DNA of 62,273 nt from an uncultured Sphingomonadaceae bacterium (GTDB lineage Bacteria; Pseudomonadota; Alphaproteobacteria; Sphingomonadales; Sphingomonadaceae), in NCBI GenBank assembly GCA_902806235.1, contig CADCVW010000054.1, positions 1 through 62,273 of the forward strand, in the 5' to 3' direction. Of the stretch, positions 41,664 to 50,011 are shown piece by piece (positions within the stretch are counted from its first letter, which is position 1; the number at the start of each line of letters is the position of its first letter). The position numbers and the translations under genes are program-made. Below the pieces are notes generated by a model. It was not told where the DNA came from. It saw only the letters and a list, made by a program, of their open reading frames with translations, and searched no databases.

Positions 41664-43141
41664 GGCGCGCCCTCCCCCTGCTGGCGGTGCTGCTCGCCGG
41701 TTGCGCGACGCGCGCGCCGCGGGTCGAGACCGCGCTGCCGCCGACGCCGGCGAGCCTGCAGCGCTTCACTGCCGGGCCGTTCGGCGCGGCCCCGGGCGCC
41801 TGGTGGCAAACGCGGCTGGGCGACCCCGGCTTGCGCCGGCTGGTCGACGCCGCGCTCCTCAACTCGCCCGACCTGGAGGCCGCCGCCGCGCGCATCGAGC
41901 AGGGCCGGGCGGAGCTCCGCGCGCGCGAAGCCGAGCGGCGGCCGAACATCGGCGCGTTGGCGTCCGTCGCCGGCAGCCGGGCGGCGACCGCCGAGGGCTT
42001 CGGCGGCGGGGGCGACCTGCCGCCCGGCATCTCCATCGACCGCGAGCGGGTGCTCGCGCGGACGGGCGTCGACGCGTCCTACGACCTCGACCTGTTCGGG
42101 CGGCTGCGCGCCGACCGCCGCGCCGCCGCGCTCCGCTTGGACGCGGCGACGGCGGACGCGGCGGACGTGCGGCTCGCGCTGGTAACGGACGTCGCCCGCA
42201 ACTACGTCTCCGCCGCCGCGGCCGATGACCGCGCGGCGGTCGCGCGCGAGAACGTCGCGGCGGCGCGCGATTTGCTGTCGGTCACGCGCGCGCGGGTCCG
42301 CGCCGGGCTCGTCGCCGGCATTGACGAGGCACGGGCGGAGGGGCTGCTGGCAGAGGCCGCCGCCAACTTGCCGCTGCTCGAAGGCGAGCGCGCCGCACGG
42401 ATCGCCGCGTTGACTACGCTCACCGGCCTGTCGCCCGCCGAGATCGCGCCCGCGGTAGCCGCCGCCTCGCCCCGGCTCAACCTCGGCCCGCCCGCGGCGG
42501 GCGTCCCGTCGGAGGTGGTCGCGCGCCGCCCGGACGTCGCCGCCGCCATCGCCCGCGTCGCCGCCGCCGACGCCGACACCGCCGCCGCGCTCGCCCGGCG
42601 CTACCCCAGCCTGTCGATCACCGGCTCCATCGGGCTGGTGTTCAACCTGCTGGGCAGCGTCTTCGCCGGCGATCCTTTCAGCCTCGCCGCCGGGCCGTCG
42701 CTCGCCGGGCCGCTCTTGGACGGCGGGCGCAACCGCGCGGCGGTGGCCGGCGCGCGGGCGCGCACGGCGGAGGCGGTCGCGAACTACCGCCGCGCGGTGC
42801 TCGGGGCGTTTGGCGAGGTGGAGCAGTTCGTGGCGCTGGCCCAGGCCCGTGACCGCCAGCGCATCGCGCTCGACCGGCTCGCGGCGGCGAACGCCGACAC
42901 GGTGAGCATCGCGCGGGTGCAGTACCGGCGCGGGCTCGCCGACTTTCTCGGCGTGCTCGACGCCCAGCGCGAGCTGTTCCGCGCGCGCGACGCCGCGATT
43001 CAGGCGGCGGCGGCGGCGGCGGACGCGGAACTGGGGCTATTCCGGGCGGTGGGGGGCGACCTGCCAGTCGGGGCGGCGACGTCCGGCGCGGCCCGACCTC
43101 CCGCTGGTACGTCGCGCGCACCCCGATCCCGTCAGCCCTGA
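41660..43141 (+). CDS. NodT family outer-membrane efflux lipoprotein
   Basis: A 493-residue TolC-like channel. The lipoprotein signal ends at LLAVLLAGC with the acylated cysteine near residue 15. ARTGVDASYDLDLFGRLRAD is the characteristic motif of NodT-type factors, and two OEP repeats follow (coiled-coil segments with LNLGPPAAGVPSEVVARRPD in the middle). The last residues (SRQP and the TGA stop) are encoded by the left arm of repeat B at 43129, so the original C-terminus was probably altered by that repeat. It completes the tripartite pump. The start GTG overlaps the adaptor stop. Confidence 0.9.
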   Translation: MRRALPLLAVLLAGCATRAPRVETALPPTPASLQRFTAGPFGAAPGAWWQTRLGDPGLRRLVDAALLNSPDLEAAAARIEQGRAELRAREAERRPNIGALASVAGSRAATAEGFGGGGDLPPGISIDRERVLARTGVDASYDLDLFGRLRADRRAAALRLDAATADAADVRLALVTDVARNYVSAAAADDRAAVARENVAAARDLLSVTRARVRAGLVAGIDEARAEGLLAEAAANLPLLEGERAARIAALTTLTGLSPAEIAPAVAAASPRLNLGPPAAGVPSEVVARRPDVAAAIARVAAADADTAAALARRYPSLSITGSIGLVFNLLGSVFAGDPFSLAAGPSLAGPLLDGGRNRAAVAGARARTAEAVANYRRAVLGAFGEVEQFVALAQARDRQRIALDRLAAANADTVSIARVQYRRGLADFLGVLDAQRELFRARDAAIQAAAAAADAELGLFRAVGGDLPVGAATSGAARPPAGTSRAPRSRQP

Positions 43142-43216
43142 GCTCGTCGAAGGGCGGGCGACACCCACCCATGCCCGTTTGTGCGGCCCGCCCTTCGACA
43201 AGCTCAGGGCTGACGG
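43129..43216. repeat. inverted repeat family B, copy 1
   Basis: Two 30-bp arms (43129-43158 and 43187-43216) containing CAGCCCTGAGCTCGTCGAAG and its complement differ at one position, around a 28-bp loop. The left arm supplies the stop codon of the NodT gene. It lies in the gap between convergent genes. The same arms recur at 53775-53861. Confidence 0.9.
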
Positions 43217-43247
43217 ATGTGAGGCGGTCGAACCGGAGCGGGATGCC

Positions 43248-43994
43248 TCACGCCCACTCCCCTTCCACCAACGGCGCGATCGGCGTCACCCGCTTCGGCA
43301 GGTGCAGCCTTCGCAGGACGCTCTCCGCCGTCGGCGCGCGGTGCTTCGCGTCGACCTCGCCCCCCGCCTCGTCGCTCGCGCCGATCAGGATGAACTCCGT
43401 CCGCTCGAAGTCGAGCAGGTGCGGGTCGCTGCCCGTGAACCGCCGCGCGCCGAAGTCGCGGCGCTGCATCGCCTTCGGGTAGCGGACCCGCTCGCCCTCG
43501 CGCAGACCGATGTTCGGCGGGTTCGCCACTTCCGGGTTCTTGACGCTGATCCGGTAGGTCGCCTCGGCGACGATGCCCAGCGCGCGCTGCGCCTCGCCCG
43601 GCTCTGCCGGCAGCTCGAGCCGGTAGGACAGGTGCAGTCCTTGCCGGTCGCGCGCGAGCGCGTAGGCCCCCTCGCCCACTGGCCGCGCCGCCGGGTTGAC
43701 GCGGTGGCCGCGCGTCTTGGTGTCGTACTCCTGGACGCGCAGCGCCTCGGCGATCGGCTCGACCTCGTCCGTCACCAGGTCGACGAGGCCCCACTCGCGC
43801 TCGTGGACCGCGATGTCGGGCAGGTGCTTGCGGCCAACGGTCAGCAAGCGGAACAGCTTCCCGTCCGCCCGGCGCAGGACCATGTGGAAGCGCTGCACGT
43901 CGTCGATCCCGCGCGGTTCACTCGCGTCAATCTTCAGGCGGTAGAAGAAAAACAGGTCGCCGCGCTCGGCTTGAGTTTCGTCGTCTTGCGCCAT
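43248..43994 (-). CDS. hypothetical protein
   Basis: A 248-residue soluble-looking protein that I do not recognise. It begins MAQDDETQAERGDLFFFYRL and includes DVQRFHMVLRRADGKLFRLL, TYRISVKNPEV, and FERTEFILIGASDEAGGE; it has no signal peptide, membrane segment or clear cofactor motif. The even alternation of strand-like segments suggests a beta-rich fold. It is the last gene of the operon of topoisomerase IB, SLC13 permease and Na+/H+ antiporter, 10 bp after the antiporter stop, so a role linked to the antiporter is possible. Function unknown. Confidence 0.6.
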   Translation of the reverse strand: MAQDDETQAERGDLFFFYRLKIDASEPRGIDDVQRFHMVLRRADGKLFRLLTVGRKHLPDIAVHEREWGLVDLVTDEVEPIAEALRVQEYDTKTRGHRVNPAARPVGEGAYALARDRQGLHLSYRLELPAEPGEAQRALGIVAEATYRISVKNPEVANPPNIGLREGERVRYPKAMQRRDFGARRFTGSDPHLLDFERTEFILIGASDEAGGEVDAKHRAPTAESVLRRLHLPKRVTPIAPLVEGEWA

Positions 43995-44004
43995 CCGTTC
44001 CTCC

Positions 44005-45567
44005 TCAGTCCGCCTCGCCGAGCGCGCGGCGCAGCTGCGCTTCGCGGTGGTCGAGCTCCTCCTCGATCACGCGCAGCCGCTCGGCGTCGAGCTCGCCCTG
44101 GTGCTCCGCCAGCCGCCGCCGGGCGGCGTGCACCGCGTCGAGGCGGATGTTGAGCCGCGCGTCGCGCAATTCGTGTGCGCCTTCCTCTCGCGTCAGGCGC
44201 GACAGGGCGAGCGCGCGTTGGCGGAACTCGGGCAGCAGCGCGCGGGCGACCTCGCGCGTGTCGGGCTCGCGCAGGCGGTCGAGCACCGCGTCGAGTTCGA
44301 CCGCGGCGAGCTTGCGGCGCACCCGCGCCTCGTCCTCCTCAATGCCCTGCGCCTCCGGCGCGGTGGCGCGCAGCCGGCGGATCACCCAGCCGAGCGTGGT
44401 GCCCTGGAAGACGAGCGTCGCGAAGATCGCGGAAAAGGCGAGAAAGACGATGATGTCGCGGAAGGGGAAGTCGGCGGGCAAGGACAGCGCGGCCGCTAGG
44501 CTGACCACGCCGCGCATGCCGGCCCAGCTGATCACCCCCATATGATTGGCGGGCTCCATCGACTTGCCCCGGCCGCTCCGCACGGCGCGGGTGAGGTAGC
44601 CGGTGGCGAAGACCCAGACGAAGCGGCTGGCGACCAGCGCGCCGGCCACCGCCGCGGCGAGCCCGAGCAGGTCGAGCAAGGCGTAGGCCGCCAGCCGCTC
44701 GACCAACCCGCGCAGCTGCAGCCCAATCAGGATGAAAACGAACGAGGTCAGGAGGAATTCGAGGAAATTCCACACGGACGTCGACTCTAGCCGCACCCGC
44801 GCGGAGAAGACGCGATGCTGGTTGCGCCCGATGACCAGCCCGGAGGCGACGGCGCCGAGCACGCCGGACACGTGGAGCTGCTCGGACAGGAGGAACGCCG
44901 CGTAGCCGGTGAGGATCGACAGCGTGGTCTCCAGCAGGCTGTTCTCCATGCGACGGAACGCCCACAGCGCTATGTGGCCGAGCGCCCAGCCGACCGCCGT
45001 CCCGCCCGCGGCGTTGAGCAGGAAGGAGCCGACGGCGCTCCCCCACTCCACCGTGCCCGCGGCGACCGCGGCGACCGCGAAGCGATACAGGACGAGGCTG
45101 GACGCGTCGTTCAGCAGGCTCTCGCCTTCCAGCACGGTGACGATGCGCTTGGGCACCCGCACTTCCTTCAGCACCGCCGCCGCCGCCACCGCGTCGGGCG
45201 GGGCAACGATGGCGCCGAGCGCGATCGCCGCCGCCCAGGGCAGCTCGGGGATCAGCCACTTTGCGGTCGCCCCCACCGCCGCCGCCGTGAACAGCACGGC
45301 GCCCACCGCGAGCAGAAGGATAGGGCGGAGCGCGCCGCGGAAGGCGGGCCAGTCGGTGCGATAGGCGCTGAGCTGGAGGAACGGCGGCAGGAACAGGGCC
45401 AAGGCCAAATGCGGCTCGAGCTCGATCGCCGGCAGGCCGGGAACCATGGCGAGCGCCATGCCCGCGAGCACCAGCAGCACGGCATAAGGCACGCGCAGCC
45501 GCCCGGCGAGGATGGCGAGTCCCGCGCAGGCGGCGAGGAGGATCAGCAGGGTCTCGAACAGGTGCAT
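44005..45567 (-). CDS. Na+/H+ antiporter, CPA1 (NhaP-like)
   Basis: A 520-residue inner-membrane antiporter exchanging Na+ (or K+) for H+. About twelve membrane segments are followed by a ~130-residue hydrophilic C-terminus. Typical motifs are VAPPDAVAAAAVLKE, the ion-binding LEGESLLNDASSLVLYRF (ND pair), SGVLGAVASGLVIG, and SWAGMRGVVSLAAALSLP. The C-terminal part is charged and helical (LDAVLDRLREPDTREVARAL), a probable regulatory region. Ten bases separate it from the SLC13-type gene upstream and ten from the unknown gene downstream, so the set is one operon. Likely role: sodium and pH homeostasis. Confidence 0.9.
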   Translation of the reverse strand: MHLFETLLILLAACAGLAILAGRLRVPYAVLLVLAGMALAMVPGLPAIELEPHLALALFLPPFLQLSAYRTDWPAFRGALRPILLLAVGAVLFTAAAVGATAKWLIPELPWAAAIALGAIVAPPDAVAAAAVLKEVRVPKRIVTVLEGESLLNDASSLVLYRFAVAAVAAGTVEWGSAVGSFLLNAAGGTAVGWALGHIALWAFRRMENSLLETTLSILTGYAAFLLSEQLHVSGVLGAVASGLVIGRNQHRVFSARVRLESTSVWNFLEFLLTSFVFILIGLQLRGLVERLAAYALLDLLGLAAAVAGALVASRFVWVFATGYLTRAVRSGRGKSMEPANHMGVISWAGMRGVVSLAAALSLPADFPFRDIIVFLAFSAIFATLVFQGTTLGWVIRRLRATAPEAQGIEEDEARVRRKLAAVELDAVLDRLREPDTREVARALLPEFRQRALALSRLTREEGAHELRDARLNIRLDAVHAARRRLAEHQGELDAERLRVIEEELDHREAQLRRALGEAD

Positions 45568-45577
45568 CGCGGGAGGC

Positions 45578-47356
45578 CTACCGCCCCAGCCCCCACACGG
45601 CGGCGATCAGCGGCGTGCCGACGAACAGGACGATGAGCGTGAGGGGCAGGCCCAGCCGCCAGTAATCGCCGAAGCGGTAGCCGCCGGGGGCCATAACCAG
45701 CGTGTTGCACTGATGGCCGATGGGGGTGAGGAAGTCGCACGCCGCGCCCACCGCGACCGCCATCAGGAACGGGTCGGGATTGAGGCCGAGCCGCCCCGCC
45801 AGGCTCGCCGCGACGGGAGCGATCACCAAGACGGTCGCCGCGTTGTTGAGGAAGGGGGTGACGGCCATCGCCGTGGCCATCATCAGCCCCAGGATCGCCA
45901 GCGGCGGCAGGAAGCCCGCGACGACCTCCAGCCCGCCGGCGAGGAGGTAGGTGCCGCCCGTGGTCTGGATCGCCTCCGCGACCGGGATCAGCGCAGCGAG
46001 GAGCACGATCACCGACCATTCGATCGTCTGATAGGCTTCGTCCATCGTCAGCACGCGGAGCAGCAGCATGGCGGCGGCCGCGCCGGCGAAGGCGACCGCG
46101 ACGGGCACGACGTTGAAGGCGACCAGGACCATCGCTGCGGCGAGGGCGAGCACGGGCAGCCAAGAGCGCCGCCGCGCCCCGAGCGCCACGTCGCGCTCGG
46201 ACAAGGGCAGGACGCGCAGTTCGCCCAGCGCCTCGGCGAGCGCCGCGCGCTCGCCCTTCAGGATCAGCACGTCGCCGACCGCGAAGCGGAGGCCCCCCAG
46301 CCGCTGGCCGATCCGCTCGCCGCTGCGGCTCACCGCGAGCAGGCGCAGCCCGTGCCGGCGGTGGAGCTCGGCGCGCGCCGGGGACAGGCCGACGAGCCGC
46401 GAATCGGCGGTCACGACGCCCTCAACGACGTTACTATCCGCCGTGGTAGAGACGTCTTCGTCCAGGTCGCCCGCGAGCTGCAGGCCGGCGCGCGACACGA
46501 GCCGCTCCAGGTCGTCCGGCTCACCGTCGAGGAGCAGCAGGTCGTCCTCCCGCAGCACCCAGCCGGGGGCCGCCGCGTGGCGGCGGAAGCGTTCGCGGAT
46601 CACGGTGGTGACGGTTACCGCGCCGTCGGCCGCCGCTTCCAGCTCCGCCACAGTCCGATCCGCGAAGGGCGAGGAGGCGGGCAGCCGCGCTTCGGCCGTG
46701 TACAGTTCCAGGTTGAACGCCGCGTCCATCGTCGCCGCGCCGCGCCGGACGGGGAGCAGGCGATAGCCGAACGAGAGAAACAGCAAGCCCACGGCGGCGA
46801 TGCCGAGCCCGACGGGCGCGTAGTCGAAAAGTCCGAAAGGCTCGCCGACGATGTCCTCGCGCACCTTGGAAACGATGATGTTAGGCGAGGTGCCGACCAA
46901 GGTCACGAGCCCGCCGATCAGGGAGCCGAAGGCCATGGGCATCAGGAGGAACGAAGTGGGTGTCCCAGTGCGCCGCCCGAGCTGTTGGGCGACCGGCATG
47001 AACATGGCGAGGGCGCCGACGTTCTTGGTCACCATGGAAGTCAGCGTCACAGCCGCCGTGAGCGCGGGCACCTGGCTCCGCGCCGTGCGCAGGCGCCGCA
47101 GGATCGGCCTCATCGCCGTCTCCACCGCGCCCGACCGCGCCACGGCGGCCGAAACGAGCAGGGCGGTGGCGACGATCACCACCACGTCGTCGCCGAAACC
47201 GGAGAAGGCCTCGTCGGCCGGGATGACGCCGATTACCACGCCCGTGAGCAGGCTGAGCAGCGCGACGAGGTCGTAGGACAGCCGGCCCCAGATGAACATG
47301 CCGACGGTGCCGGCCATCAGCAGGAACGCCAGCCAGTAGTCGGGCAGCGCGGTCAT
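45578..47356 (-). CDS. SLC13/DASS-type permease with TrkA-C domains
   Basis: A 592-residue membrane protein. The N-terminal block (FLLMAGTVGMFIWGRLSYDL, then LLTGVVIGVIPADEAFSGFG) and the C-terminal block are homologous halves of a CitT/SLC13-like transporter, with TLVGTSPNIIVSKV as the sodium/substrate loop in the first half and the AVTPFLNNAATVLV counterpart in the second. Two RCK_C (TrkA-C) domains sit in the cytoplasmic middle, about residues 205-380 (VTTVIRERFRRHAAAPGWVL, FAVGDVLILKGER). Such proteins move anions such as sulfate or dicarboxylates with Na+. ATG at 47356 overlaps the topoisomerase stop (ATGA). Substrate unclear; sulfate would suit the sulfotransferases in this window but is a guess. 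Confidence 0.87.
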   Translation of the reverse strand: MTALPDYWLAFLLMAGTVGMFIWGRLSYDLVALLSLLTGVVIGVIPADEAFSGFGDDVVVIVATALLVSAAVARSGAVETAMRPILRRLRTARSQVPALTAAVTLTSMVTKNVGALAMFMPVAQQLGRRTGTPTSFLLMPMAFGSLIGGLVTLVGTSPNIIVSKVREDIVGEPFGLFDYAPVGLGIAAVGLLFLSFGYRLLPVRRGAATMDAAFNLELYTAEARLPASSPFADRTVAELEAAADGAVTVTTVIRERFRRHAAAPGWVLREDDLLLLDGEPDDLERLVSRAGLQLAGDLDEDVSTTADSNVVEGVVTADSRLVGLSPARAELHRRHGLRLLAVSRSGERIGQRLGGLRFAVGDVLILKGERAALAEALGELRVLPLSERDVALGARRRSWLPVLALAAAMVLVAFNVVPVAVAFAGAAAAMLLLRVLTMDEAYQTIEWSVIVLLAALIPVAEAIQTTGGTYLLAGGLEVVAGFLPPLAILGLMMATAMAVTPFLNNAATVLVIAPVAASLAGRLGLNPDPFLMAVAVGAACDFLTPIGHQCNTLVMAPGGYRFGDYWRLGLPLTLIVLFVGTPLIAAVWGLGR

Positions 47357-48471
47357 CCCGCGGCGGGCGCGTGCGCTTGCTCGGCTAGGCGCGTCCGGAG
47401 CAGCGCCAGCACCGCGACCTCTTCCGGCCGCAGCTTCGACAGGTCGCCACCGAGCTCCTCCTCGACCTCTTCGCGCACTTCCAGCACCAGCTCCTTGGCG
47501 AGGTAGCTTTCGAAGACCTCCGGGTGGACGTAGCATTTGCGGCAGATCGCCGGCGTATTGCCGAGCCGCGCGGAGACCCGCTCGATCGCTTGGCGGATGT
47601 TCTTCTTCGCCGCGGCTTGACTGTCGACCTCCTCGAACTCGGCGAGCGCGTGGGCGGCGAGCACCGTGCCGGTCCAGGTGCGGAAGTCCTTGGCGGTGAT
47701 CTCTCGCCCGCTGATCTCTTTCAGGTAGGCGTTAACGTCCGACGAGGTGACGTCGTGGACCGCGCCGTCCGCATCGCGGTACTGGAACAGCTCCTGCCCC
47801 GGCAGGTCCTGGCAGGCCTTGACGATCTTCGCCACGCGGCGGTCGCGGAAGTCCAGCTTCCATTCTTTGCCACTTTTGCCGGTGAAGTGGAAATGGACCT
47901 GGCCGCCCGTCACGTCGACGTGCTCGTCCTGCAGCGTGGTCAGCCCGTAATGGTCGTTCTGCTTGGCGTAGTCGTCGTTGCCGATGCGGATCATGGTGTG
48001 CTCGAGCAGGTGCACGACCGTCGCCAGCACCTTCTCCCGCGGCAGGCCGCGCAAGCTCATGTGCTCGGCCACCGCGGCGCGGATGCGCGGCAAGGCGGCA
48101 GCGAAGTCGAACATGTGCTCGTACTTGGTGCTCTCGCGAAACTCGCGGAACTTAAGGTGGTAGCGGTACTGCTTGCGCCCCTTGGCGTCGCGGCCGGTGG
48201 CCTGGATGTGACCGTCGGCGTGGGGGCAGATCCAGACGTCCGTATAGGCGGGCGGGATAGCGAGCGAGCGGATGCGCACCAGCGTCCTCTCGTCCGCTAT
48301 CTCCTTCCCGCGCGGACCAACGTAGCGCCAATCCTCGCCCGCGCGCTCGCGGGTGATGCCCGGTTTGGCGTCCGACACGTAGCGCAGACCGGCGAGCTCG
48401 GCCGCCTCCTGCGGGTCGACCACCGTGATGGGCTCGGCGTCTTCGAGTTCCTGGGGGAGCGTGGGCTTCAT
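47353..48471 (-). CDS. DNA topoisomerase IB (poxvirus/eukaryotic type)
   Basis: A 372-residue enzyme that relaxes supercoils through a 3'-phosphotyrosine. The DNA-binding ICPHADGHIQATGRDAKGRK then QYRYHLKFRE holds the first catalytic basic residues; HTMIRIGNDDYAKQNDHYGL and GREITAKDFRTWTGT follow, and the nucleophile is Y314 in PAICRKCYVHPEVF. Length fits bacterial TopIB. It starts the operon with two ion transporters, translationally coupled to the first. This pairing is odd, unless supercoiling control and salt stress are linked. It is divergent to the TerB-like gene across 91 bp. Confidence 0.93.
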   Translation of the reverse strand: MKPTLPQELEDAEPITVVDPQEAAELAGLRYVSDAKPGITRERAGEDWRYVGPRGKEIADERTLVRIRSLAIPPAYTDVWICPHADGHIQATGRDAKGRKQYRYHLKFREFRESTKYEHMFDFAAALPRIRAAVAEHMSLRGLPREKVLATVVHLLEHTMIRIGNDDYAKQNDHYGLTTLQDEHVDVTGGQVHFHFTGKSGKEWKLDFRDRRVAKIVKACQDLPGQELFQYRDADGAVHDVTSSDVNAYLKEISGREITAKDFRTWTGTVLAAHALAEFEEVDSQAAAKKNIRQAIERVSARLGNTPAICRKCYVHPEVFESYLAKELVLEVREEVEEELGGDLSKLRPEEVAVLALLRTRLAEQAHAPAAG

Positions 48472-48562
48472 GCGGGTCCGGCTTCGTTGAACGGGAACGA
48501 AGCGCGGCAGGCCTCCCCTTGTTCCGCGCGGAGCCGACGACGCGCCCGGCGGTTAAGCGAAC

Positions 48563-49159
48563 ATGGCCATCCCTCGCCTCCTCCACCGCCTGCTCGACAA
48601 CGCGAACGACCGCGACGGCCGCGCCCGCGCGCTGGAGCCGCCCGTCGCGATGGCGAGGCTGGGCGGGGCGGCGGACGCGCCGCCCGCGGAACGCCGCATC
48701 CCGCCCCCGCCCCAGCCGGTTGCGGAGGGGATCGCGGTCAAGCTGCTCGCCGGCTGGCTGGAGAACCGGCGGCAGACGCTGATCCCGCACACGCTCAACT
48801 TCGGCGCGCTGCCGGAAACGCAAGCGCAAATGCTGCTGCGGTTGATGGCGGCGGCGGCGCAGGCCGACGGGCAGGTCGACCCGAACGAGGAGCGCCAGAT
48901 CGGCCAAGCGCTGGACCGTTTCGGAGCGGGCGCCGAGCACGAGGCAGAGCTGCGGCGCGCGCTGGCGGAGCCGGTCGCGCTCGGGCCGCTGCTGGCGGAG
49001 GTGCGGGCGGTCGGCTTGAGCTCGCACGGCTACGCCGCGGCGCTGCTCGCGGTGAACCGGGCCAGCCGAGTGAACCAGCTATTCCTGGATTATCTGGCGG
49101 CGCGGCTGGGGCTGCTGTCGGACGTGGCGGAGAGCTTGGCGAGCCGGTATCGGGCGTGA
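48563..49159 (+). CDS. DUF533/TerB-like protein
   Basis: A 198-residue protein with a proline/alanine-rich N-terminal half and a C-terminal helical TerB/DUF533 domain from about residue 85: LLRLMAAAAQADGQVDPNEE then RQIGQALDRFG, including the AQADGxVxxxE acidic signature, and LAARLGLLSDVAESL. TerB-like domains occur with tellurite resistance and membrane-associated stress systems; DUF533 proteins have no fixed function. The gene stands alone, divergent to the topoisomerase operon and convergent to the CBS gene. Confidence 0.75.
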   Translation: MAIPRLLHRLLDNANDRDGRARALEPPVAMARLGGAADAPPAERRIPPPPQPVAEGIAVKLLAGWLENRRQTLIPHTLNFGALPETQAQMLLRLMAAAAQADGQVDPNEERQIGQALDRFGAGAEHEAELRRALAEPVALGPLLAEVRAVGLSSHGYAAALLAVNRASRVNQLFLDYLAARLGLLSDVAESLASRYRA

Positions 49160-49202
49160 CAGGTAGCGAGCGCCTTCCCCTCAACCCTGAGCGGTAGAGG
49201 AC

Positions 49203-49628
49203 CTAAGCCGCCTCCTCGCTCAGCGCGCGCAGCGCGCCCTGCAGTTCGTCGCTGCCCACCAGCAGCCGCCGCGCCAAGTCGCTCAGCGTCACCCAGCCGA
49301 CCACGGCCCCTCCGGCGTCGCGCACCGCCAGCCGGCGGACGTTGTGCGCCGCCATCAAGTCCATCGCCGCCTGCACGCTGTCGTCCGCGCCGCAACCGAT
49401 CACCGGGCGCGACAGCACGTCCGACACGCGGACCTGCGCGGGATCGAGGCACCTGGCGACGACGCGGTAAAGGATGTCGCGGTCGGTCACCACACCCTCC
49501 AGCCGCTCCTCGCTGCCCACCGGCAACGCGCCGACGTCGAGTTCGCCCATCAGGGTGGCTGCCTCGCACACGGTGGCGTCCCCCGCGACGAACTCGACGT
49601 GGGCGGTCATCACCTCGCCCACCCTCAC
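49203..49628 (-). CDS. tandem CBS-domain protein
   Basis: A 141-residue protein made of two CBS domains: VGEVMTAHVEFVAGDATVCE with LEGVVTDRDILYRVVA, and VSDVLSRPVIGCGADDSVQA with AVVGWVTLSDLARRLL. CBS pairs bind adenine nucleotides and act as sensors. The start is GTG at 49628, overlapping the response regulator stop (GTGA), so it is made together with the signalling proteins upstream and may sense energy state for that system. No fused effector domain is present. Confidence 0.9.
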   Translation of the reverse strand: MRVGEVMTAHVEFVAGDATVCEAATLMGELDVGALPVGSEERLEGVVTDRDILYRVVARCLDPAQVRVSDVLSRPVIGCGADDSVQAAMDLMAAHNVRRLAVRDAGGAVVGWVTLSDLARRLLVGSDELQGALRALSEEAA

Positions 49629-50011
49629 GCGGCGGCTCCCGCCCCGGCCAGCGCCGCGTCGATCTGGCCGAGCAGCTTGGAGAAGTCGACGGGCTTGGCG
49701 TGATAATCGTCGCAGCCCGCGGCGAGTGCCTTCTCCCGATCGGTGGCGAGCGCGTGGGCGGTGAGCGCGATGATCGGGATGCTCCGCACCGTCGGATCAG
49801 CGTCGTCCTTGAGCGTCCGCGCCGCCGTCCAGCCATCCATCACCGGCATGTTCATGTCCATGAGGATCAAGTCGGGCCGCTCCGCCCGCGCCTTGTCCAC
49901 CCCAGTCTGCCCATCGTTGGCGACCGAAACCTCGTGCCCGCGCCGCCCGAGCCGGCGGGACAGGAAGTCCCAGATTTCCTGCGTGTCCTCGACCAGCAAC
50001 AGCTTAGCCAT
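49625..50011 (-). CDS. single-domain response regulator (CheY-like)
   Basis: A 128-residue receiver domain. The acidic pair is in [13 protein letters not shown], the phospho-acceptor in [16 protein letters not shown], the switch threonine in [14 protein letters not shown] and the conserved lysine in [14 protein letters not shown]. There is no output domain. It overlaps the hybrid kinase stop by 8 bp and the CBS start by 4 bp. It probably takes phosphate from the neighbouring kinase and relays it or works by protein contact. Confidence 0.92.
   Translation of the reverse strand: MAKLLLVEDTQEIWDFLSRRLGRRGHEVSVANDGQTGVDKARAERPDLILMDMNMPVMDGWTAARTLKDDADPTVRSIPIIALTAHALATDREKALAAGCDDYHAKPVDFSKLLGQIDAALAGAGAAA

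Noticed and set aside
45512-47506. 664-codon open frame on the plus strand
   Set aside because: Antisense shadow of the SLC13-type permease gene; low-complexity R/G/E/H-rich translation without motifs.
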